Assembly (NCBI GenBank): GCA_045627605.1 | Contig: JAZQOA010000138.1 | Location: 1-5,397, forward strand | Direction of reading: 5' to 3' | Length of the DNA: 5,397 nt | Origin: RGIG5952 sp045627605 | GTDB lineage: Bacteria; Verrucomicrobiota; Kiritimatiellia; RFP12; JAAYLN01 | In this document: positions 1 through 4,074 of the stretch, piece by piece | Numbering within the stretch: the stretch's first letter is position 1 | How the letters are laid out: every line of letters begins with the position of its first letter | Program-made: the position numbers and the translations under genes | The notes under the pieces: generated by a model | Told to the model about the DNA's origin: nothing | Seen by the model: the letters and a program-made list of their open reading frames with translations, nothing else | The model's database searches: none

Positions 1-528
1 GGGAGCACGGTGGTCGAGGGGTCGCCCAACGCGCTCGCCGCGGTCGCGGCCTACATCGACCTGAACCCCGTCCGCGCGGGCGTCGTGAAGGACCCGAAGG
101 ACTACCGCTGGAGCGGCTACGGCGCGGCGCTGGCGGGCGACGCGCGGGCGATGCGCGGCCTTTCGCGCGTTTACTGCGAAAACCCGGCCCCGGGGGACTT
201 CACCGCGAAGTACGCGCCGCAGTACCGGCAGTTGCTCTACCTGAAGGACTCGGACGTCTTCGACGGGGAGGAGGTCAAAAAGGTGATCCGCGAACACGGG
301 AAGCTCCCGCTCCCCGTGCTCCTCCGCTGCAAGGTGGGGCACTTCACGCGCGGCGTGGCCTTCGGCTCCAGGGCGTTCGTCGACGCGGTCTTCGAAAGCC
401 ACCGCGGCCATTTCGGCGCGAAGCGCAAGACCGGCGCCCGCGCCGTCGGCTGGTGCCTGGACTGGGGCGGCGAACCCCTCTGCGCCGCGCGCGACCTCAA
501 AAAGTCCCCAGTGTCAATTTCCGCGTAG
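1..528 (+). CDS. RAYT-family (REP-associated tyrosine) transposase, C-terminal part, cut by window edge
   Basis: The reading frame is open from base 1, so the true start lies left of the window; the GTG at 10 is only the first possible start codon seen. The visible 175 residues begin in the last part of the Y1/HUH transposase domain. The motif AAYIDLNPVRAGVV is the RAYT hallmark, and its Tyr (codon 52-54) aligns with the catalytic Tyr of E. coli TnpA-REP as I remember that protein. YRWSGYGAAL follows, also typical of the family. The HUH metal-binding motif should lie upstream, outside the window. About 130 further residues form the C-terminal extension of the long RAYTs, with the signatures FTRGVAFGSRAFV, KRKTGARAVGW and an ending like CAARDL. 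RAYTs cut and join single-stranded palindromic (REP) DNA and are usually single-copy domesticated genes. The last residues (KKSPVSISA) are encoded by sequence leading into the palindromic region that follows. Whether the full gene is intact cannot be judged. Confidence 0.88.
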   Translation, partial: GSTVVEGSPNALAAVAAYIDLNPVRAGVVKDPKDYRWSGYGAALAGDARAMRGLSRVYCENPAPGDFTAKYAPQYRQLLYLKDSDVFDGEEVKKVIREHGKLPLPVLLRCKVGHFTRGVAFGSRAFVDAVFESHRGHFGAKRKTGARAVGWCLDWGGEPLCAARDLKKSPVSISA

Positions 529-577
529 AAAGGCAATTGCAAATGTGTTGCGGGCGCAAGACTAAGGGACTGTCCCT
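503..577. repeat. Candidate REP-like palindromic element downstream of the RAYT gene
   Basis: Two short perfect inverted repeats lie just after the transposase stop codon. At 548-559, TTGCG and CGCAA flank a GG loop. At 565-577, AGGGAC and GTCCCT flank a single T. In addition AGTCCC at 503-508, inside the transposase's last codons, is complementary to GGGACT at 566-571, so the whole stretch could fold together. RAYTs act on REP palindromes that commonly lie beside their genes, so this is a plausible substrate or element end. Only one copy is visible, so repeat status is inferred. The stretch 578-614 beyond it is AT-rich with A-runs at 589-595 and 602-606 and shows no gene. Confidence 0.45.
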
Positions 578-614
578 CAATGCAAGGCAAAAAAACACAA
601 TAAAAAGGTGAAAA

Positions 615-2039
615 TTATTTTTGCGAAATGACGAGACGCAGGGTGAACGAAGGGGAGGTGGGGATGCTGAAGAGGGCTGCGGATATTGAGGTGCCTGTCG
701 GGAAGCGCGGAAGTGCGTTCGCGACCGTTGCCAAGGCGTCTGAATCGTCCTTCTCCATTTTCAACACGCCGAATGACTTCACCATCTGAATGGCCGACAC
801 CACTTTTTTGAGTTCGCTTACCAGCGGATCTGTATCGGCGTAGAGGAAGGCGCAGGGTGAATTGTCTGCGATTTCGGCGTAGGCATCCTTCCAGGTTTTG
901 CCCGTTGCCTTGGGCGAATGTTTCTGCTCTTCAAGGCTTGACAGCGACGAACAAACCGTGAATTCGTTGTGGATTGTGAACATACCCCTCATTATCTTGG
1001 GAATGTAGGCCTTCGTCGCGGACAAAAAGCCTTTGGAGTCAATTGCAATTCCCGGAACACAGGCTGTCGCTGCCGGGATGTCGAATGCGAAGAGCTTGGC
1101 GCCGAATTCACCCGACGTGAGGTAGAGGGCTGCATCCTCCTTTGAGGATTCGCCCTTTCCGCAGTGGAGAAAATCTACAACCAGGGGCGACACATATTCC
1201 GCAGGCAAAAGCAGCATGGCAATGGCGTGGTCTCCGGCCAATGCCGAAACCGTCGAATTGCCTCCTGCCAGCTTGCGTTTGGCTAGTCTGGCAAGCCCCG
1301 TGCCTGAAATTTCATCGAGCGAGGCTCCAATATTTGCCGTTATCGTGTCTTCGCCGACATGGAGTGTCAGCGTTGCGTCGTCACCGGCAATCGGGAAAAA
1401 TGCATCCTGGAGAAAGGCTCTTTGCACCGCGAAGGCGTGACCTGATTCAACGGGTGGTACTTGCGCGGCAAGGCGTGGCGATTCGTGCCGCTCGGGAAAA
1501 CCCTCGGGATTGGCACCAAGCCTGGCCATGAGGATGTTGCCGCGCATCGCAAGCGAGAGATAAAGGGGGGCGGGGGCGTGCTTGGACGCGACGTTGGTGT
1601 AGCGGAAGCCTTCTTTTGCGCGTTCCAAACGGCCAAGCCCGGGCACCCAGTTGAGCGCGAGGAAAAGGCGGAGAAGTGGTTCGCGCATGTGGGCTGGCGA
1701 AGCTGCCGCAATGACATATTCGCCGTTTTTCAGCGTGGCTGCTGAAACGAGTTCGTCGGCTATGGCAAGCCGCATTGTCCAATAAACACCGGGGTCGCCT
1801 ATGATGTCGCGTGCTTCGACGCCGTAAGCGGCGAGGATATGCGAAACGACCGGCGAGCGAAGTTGTTTTTTCCAATTTGAGCGGACGCCTGAATGAACGC
1901 CGATGGCGATGGCGTCGTGCGGCAAGGTGGCGAGGGCCTCGTCCATCGTGCCCTTGCAGAGCAGGGCGGCGGCAAAAAGAACTGCGGCGACCAACGCGAG
2001 GACGGCCGGAATTACATACCTGATTTTCTTTGCGCGCAT
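615..2039 (-). CDS. Membrane-anchored or exported protein of unknown function (474 aa)
   Basis: I do not recognise a named family. The chosen ATG at 2039 gives MRAKKIRYVIP, a basic N-terminus followed by one hydrophobic segment at about residues 8-28, as expected of a signal anchor or uncleaved signal peptide. Cys28 follows Leu-Leu, which does not fit a lipobox, and no clear signal-peptidase site is seen. An in-frame ATG at 2087 would add 16 residues but would run through the strong hairpin upstream, so I reject it; an AAGG 8 nt before 2039 supports the later start. The remaining ~445 residues look extracytoplasmic and mixed alpha/beta, without metal-binding or catalytic motifs. Weakly similar segments recur (LPHDAIAIGV, LAGDHAIAMLLL, IADNSPCAFLYADTD), which recalls DUF3352-type secreted proteins; this is only a hint. 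The gene is visibly less GC-rich than its neighbours, but it shows no frameshift and its codon use looks coding. It is convergent with the transposase and lies downstream of the tRNA. Confidence 0.8.
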   Translation of the reverse strand: MRAKKIRYVIPAVLALVAAVLFAAALLCKGTMDEALATLPHDAIAIGVHSGVRSNWKKQLRSPVVSHILAAYGVEARDIIGDPGVYWTMRLAIADELVSAATLKNGEYVIAAASPAHMREPLLRLFLALNWVPGLGRLERAKEGFRYTNVASKHAPAPLYLSLAMRGNILMARLGANPEGFPERHESPRLAAQVPPVESGHAFAVQRAFLQDAFFPIAGDDATLTLHVGEDTITANIGASLDEISGTGLARLAKRKLAGGNSTVSALAGDHAIAMLLLPAEYVSPLVVDFLHCGKGESSKEDAALYLTSGEFGAKLFAFDIPAATACVPGIAIDSKGFLSATKAYIPKIMRGMFTIHNEFTVCSSLSSLEEQKHSPKATGKTWKDAYAEIADNSPCAFLYADTDPLVSELKKVVSAIQMVKSFGVLKMEKDDSDALATVANALPRFPTGTSISAALFSIPTSPSFTLRLVISQK

Positions 2040-2047
2040 AGCCACCG

Positions 2048-2051
2048 CCTT
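2048..2051 (-). promoter_or_regulatory. Ribosome binding site of the 474-aa protein gene
   Basis: On the minus strand AAGG (continuing as AAGGCGG) lies 8 nt before the ATG at 2039. It is only a moderate Shine-Dalgarno match, but it is the best candidate and favours this ATG over the in-frame one at 2087. Confidence 0.5.
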
Positions 2052-2058
2052 ATGCTGA

Positions 2059-2092
2059 AAGGCGCGGGGTGGCAACCGCCACTCCACGCCTT
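2059..2092 (-). terminator. Strong hairpin after tRNA-Gly; probable weak or leaky terminator
   Basis: On the minus strand AAGGCGTGG pairs with CCGCGCCTT (one T-G wobble). After an A/C mismatch, GTGGC pairs with GCCAC around a GGTT loop, giving 14 pairs in all. The 3' side runs into CTTTCAGCAT, so the U-tract is only three residues. It begins 9 nt after the tRNA CCA end and finishes 19 nt before the start codon of the next gene. It can serve as the tRNA 3' terminator or processing stop, or as a leader structure for the downstream gene. The poor U-tract suggests read-through, which would allow the tRNA promoter to feed the downstream gene; no separate promoter was found between them. Confidence 0.6.
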
Positions 2093-2101
2093 GCTTGATG
2101 A

Positions 2102-2175
2102 TGGAGCGGGCGAAGGGAATCGAACCCTCGTGTGAAGCTTGGGAAGCTCCTATTCTGCCATTGAATTACGCCCGC
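2102..2175 (-). tRNA. trnG-CCC: tRNA-Gly, anticodon CCC, with encoded CCA
   Basis: This is a full cloverleaf read by hand on the minus strand. The acceptor stem GCGGGCG/CGCCCGC has 7 pairs. The D stem ATTC/GAAT encloses loop AATGGCA. The anticodon stem GGAGC/GCTTC encloses loop TTCCCAA, placing CCC at 34-36 (window 2141-2143) after the invariant T33. The variable loop is ACAC. The T arm is GAGGG, TTCGATT, CCCTT, then discriminator T and an encoded CCA (2102-2104). It decodes GGG glycine codons. The arm sequences match bacterial glycine tRNAs; the usual TCC species would have CTTCCAA in the loop, so this is the CCC isoacceptor. A tRNA-scan score would settle any doubt. Confidence 0.95.
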
Positions 2176-2190
2176 AGAAATGATGTAACT

Positions 2191-2219
2191 ATTCTACCTG
2201 TAGTTGGCGTTCCTGTCAA
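2191..2219 (-). promoter_or_regulatory. Sigma-70 promoter of tRNA-Gly
   Basis: On the minus strand a perfect -35 box TTGACA (2214-2219) is separated by exactly 17 bp from TAGAAT (2191-2196), a 5/6 match to TATAAT. The -10 box ends 15 nt before the mature tRNA 5' end, giving a short 5' leader of around 8-9 nt for RNase P to remove. This is what a strong stable-RNA promoter looks like. It may also drive the 474-aa protein gene by read-through. Confidence 0.85.
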
Positions 2220-2246
2220 GTTTGGATTTGCCGCAAGAAGTTCAGA

Positions 2247-2276
2247 GGCGCCACTGCCGACAGGGCTGGTGACGCC
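2247..2276 (-). terminator. Hairpin after the XRE-cupin gene, probable operon end
   Basis: On the minus strand GGCGTCAC pairs with GTGGCGCC (one T-G wobble), and inside it GCC pairs with GGC around a five-base loop. It starts 9 nt after the XRE-cupin stop codon. The sequence that follows, TCTGAACTTCTT, is T-rich but not a clean U-tract, so intrinsic termination may be partial. Position and stem strength make it the best candidate for the 3' end of the ior operon. Confidence 0.5.
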
Positions 2277-2285
2277 GTGACTCGC

Positions 2286-2843
2286 CTAATCGGATGTGAT
2301 TACGGCGAGAAATTTGGCGGGTTGTCCGTCCAGTGCGCGCATCCCGTGCATCTTCGAGGCGTCAAGGTAGATGGAGTCTCCCTGGCCGAGGATGACGGCG
2401 TGGCCGTCGATGATGAACTCAAGCCGTCCTTCGATGACGCGGTCGAATTCTTCCCCGGGGTGCGAGTTGAGGTGGATGTGGTCGTTGTCGACGCTTGGCA
2501 TCACGGTCACGATGTAGGGCATGACCTTTGCGCCGGTGAAAGCCGAGTTGAGGCTTTCGTAGTGGTAGGCCGAATTACGCTCCACGACAGGGCCCTTGCC
2601 GTTTCTCGTCACCGTGTAGAGTTTGGTGTGGGGATTGATTCCCGTGAAGATCGCGAAAGGGTCGGTGTCGAAGAGGGCGGCGAGCTGGGGAATGTCGCCC
2701 AACGGGACGTCCTTGGTGCCGGACTCATAGGCGTTGTAGGTCTCCACGCTGATGCCGAGTTTGGCCGCGACTTCCTCAACCGACATGTCGGCCGCGTCGC
2801 GCGCCCCGGCGATCCGCTGTGCGATTTGCTCCCTGTTGTTCAT
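2286..2843 (-). CDS. XRE-family HTH / cupin transcriptional regulator (185 aa)
   Basis: Residues about 6-68 form an XRE/Cro-C1 helix-turn-helix: SVEEVAAKLGISVETYNAYE is the HTH core, followed by the usual PLGDIPQLAALF helix. Residues about 105-183 form a single cupin barrel. Its first motif is SHPGEEFDRVIEG (His128, Glu132) and its second is GDSIYLDASKMHGM (His166). The first His of the classical HxH pair appears to be Asn126, so metal binding may be altered or may use His122/His124. The two-domain plan and length suit the XRE-cupin class, in which the cupin senses a small ligand and the HTH binds DNA. Genes of this class are often found beside ior and acyl-CoA ligase genes, so the likely role is local control of the oxidoreductase operon; the effector is unknown. 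The ATG at 2843 is preceded by AGGAG at 6 nt. The frame stays open far upstream, but that part is an Arg/Pro-rich shadow of the DUF362 gene. Confidence 0.92.
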   Translation of the reverse strand: MNNREQIAQRIAGARDAADMSVEEVAAKLGISVETYNAYESGTKDVPLGDIPQLAALFDTDPFAIFTGINPHTKLYTVTRNGKGPVVERNSAYHYESLNSAFTGAKVMPYIVTVMPSVDNDHIHLNSHPGEEFDRVIEGRLEFIIDGHAVILGQGDSIYLDASKMHGMRALDGQPAKFLAVITSD

Positions 2844-2849
2844 GGTGGT

Positions 2850-2854
2850 CTCCT
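2850..2854 (-). promoter_or_regulatory. Shine-Dalgarno that fixes the XRE-cupin start
   Basis: AGGAG on the minus strand, 6 nt before the ATG at 2843, is a near-ideal ribosome binding site. It decides the start in a reading frame that otherwise stays open back to about 3626. Confidence 0.8.
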
Positions 2855-2864
2855 GTATGGCCCT

Positions 2865-2892
2865 CCGTGCGGCGAGTCTAGTCGTCGCACGG
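2865..2892. promoter_or_regulatory. Inverted repeat between the DUF362 and XRE-cupin genes
   Basis: CCGTGCG and CGCACGG are perfect 7-bp arms. After a single mismatched pair three more bases pair (CGA/TCG), leaving a six-base loop CTAGAC. The repeat fills the 65-bp gap 17 nt after the DUF362 stop and 10 nt upstream of the XRE-cupin Shine-Dalgarno. On the plus strand it is followed by TTTTT (2893-2897), so it would be an intrinsic terminator for antisense transcription. On the minus strand it lacks a U-tract and could be an mRNA processing or stability structure, an attenuator, or an operator for the adjacent HTH protein. Its exact role is not determined. Confidence 0.55.
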
Positions 2893-2908
2893 TTTTTGGG
2901 CGGGATGC

Positions 2909-4024
2909 TTAGATTTTTACGAGGTTGTAGGCGCGGGTGCCGATGCCGATTTTCTCGGCGTGGACGAGCTGGAGGGTCCAGTCCGTCGCAGGTGCGGAAG
3001 TCCCCAGGTTGTCGCGGCCGCAGGCCTTGCTTTCGCCAAGCTGGCTGTCGCGATTGGCCTGGGCGGCGTTGACGGCATCTGCCGCCGCTTGGTCGCACGC
3101 GACAGGGTCGAACGAGGCGAACATGCCGATGTTGGGCACGATTGGCGCGTCGTTTTCGCAGTGGCAGTCGCAATTGGGCGAGATATCCATCGCGATGTTG
3201 ATGTGGAAGTTGGGGCGGCCGTCGACGACGGCCTTGGCGTATTCGGCCATCTTTTTGTCGAGGAGCCCGGCGGCGGAGAAGCCGCCTGTGGGCGCGATGG
3301 CGTCGACGGGGCAGACGCCAATGCAACGGCCGCAGCCAACGCATTTGGTCTCGTCGATGGCGCACTTCCGGTTCCTGATCGTCGGGGCCCCGTGGGCGCA
3401 AATCTTCGCGCAGTTGCCGCAGCCGACGCAGAGCGATGGATTGACGCCGGTCTTGCCGTCGTGGTGCTGTGCCATTTTGCCGGCGCGCGAACCGCAACCC
3501 ATGCCGAGATTTTTGATTGCGCCGCCGATGCCGCACATTTCGTGCCCCTTGAAGTGGTTGAGCGAGATGACGATGTCGGCGTCCATGACTGCGCGGCCGA
3601 TGCGGGCGGACTTGAGGAGTTCGCAACCTTCGAGCGGCACTTCGACGTCATCAGTGCCTTTGAGGCCGTCCGCGATGATTACGGGGCAGCCCACGACATA
3701 CGGCGTGTAGCCGTTGAGCCAGGCCGTCTCGGTATGCTCGATGGCGTCCTTGCGCGACCCTACGTAGAGCGTGTTGCAGTCCGTGAGGAAGGGCTTGCCG
3801 CCAAGACCCTTGACCTTGTCGACGACAGTGCGCGCGAAGTTGGGCCTCAGAAAGGCGAGGTTGCCGCGCTCACCGAAGTGTATCTTGATGGCGACGAACT
3901 TCCGCGAGAAGTCAATCCCGCCGAACCCGGCCTTGTCGAGAAGCTTGTCGAGCTTTCCGCAGAGCCCGTTGCCGAAAGCCTGCGTGCGCATCGAGGTGAA
4001 AAATACGTCTGATTTTCCCGTCAT
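2909..4024 (-). CDS. DUF362-family iron-sulfur protein with two [4Fe-4S] ferredoxin motifs (371 aa)
   Basis: The protein is a DUF362-type domain interrupted by a bacterial two-cluster ferredoxin module. Residues 43-60 (VAIKIHFGERGN) and 151-182 (IVISLNHFKGHEMCGIGG, then NLGMGCGSRAGK) carry the DUF362 signatures. The first cluster ligands are Cys199, 202, 205 and 209 (CVGCGNCAKIC); the second are Cys228, 231, 234 and 238 (CVGCGRCIGVCPVDAI). A Cys-rich NCDCHC at 284-289 and the IGMFASFDPVACDQAA segment complete the family pattern. No signal peptide or membrane segment is seen, so it should be a cytoplasmic redox protein. The family has no established reaction. The ATG at 4024 has AAGGGAG 7 nt upstream. 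It lies 50 nt after the fused oxidoreductase and 65 nt before the XRE-cupin gene, on the same strand, so probably in one transcript. An electron-carrier role for the oxidoreductase is inferred from context, not shown. Confidence 0.92.
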   Translation of the reverse strand: MTGKSDVFFTSMRTQAFGNGLCGKLDKLLDKAGFGGIDFSRKFVAIKIHFGERGNLAFLRPNFARTVVDKVKGLGGKPFLTDCNTLYVGSRKDAIEHTETAWLNGYTPYVVGCPVIIADGLKGTDDVEVPLEGCELLKSARIGRAVMDADIVISLNHFKGHEMCGIGGAIKNLGMGCGSRAGKMAQHHDGKTGVNPSLCVGCGNCAKICAHGAPTIRNRKCAIDETKCVGCGRCIGVCPVDAIAPTGGFSAAGLLDKKMAEYAKAVVDGRPNFHINIAMDISPNCDCHCENDAPIVPNIGMFASFDPVACDQAAADAVNAAQANRDSQLGESKACGRDNLGTSAPATDWTLQLVHAEKIGIGTRAYNLVKI

Positions 4025-4074
4025 TTTGTATCTCCCTTGCGTTTTGCTGGTTGACTTTACATGTGACGCGTCTT

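Noticed and set aside
578..614. Intrinsic terminator for the 474-aa protein gene
   Set aside because: There are T-runs on the minus strand (602-606, 589-595), but no GC-rich stem directly before them, so I do not call it.
2040..2087. Earlier ATG for the 474-aa protein (16 extra residues)
   Set aside because: It would start inside the strong hairpin after the tRNA and put extra residues ahead of a typical basic-plus-hydrophobic N-terminus.
2102..2175. tRNA-Gly as an integration (attB) site of a mobile element
   Set aside because: No integrase is visible and I see no second copy of the tRNA 3' end in the window.
2277..2912. A 211-codon open frame on the plus strand, opposite the XRE-cupin gene
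   Set aside because: It is an antisense shadow. The opposite strand encodes recognisable HTH and cupin domains with a good Shine-Dalgarno.
2844..3626. N-terminal extension of the XRE-cupin frame to about 446 residues
   Set aside because: The extension is Arg/Pro-rich, overlaps the DUF362 gene in another frame, and the ATG at 2843 has an ideal ribosome binding site.
2960..4012. A 350-codon open frame on the plus strand, opposite the DUF362 gene
   Set aside because: Its translation is Val/Ala/Asp-rich without any family motif, and it mirrors the high-GC codon pattern of the DUF362 gene, whose ferredoxin and DUF362 motifs and ribosome binding site are unmistakable.
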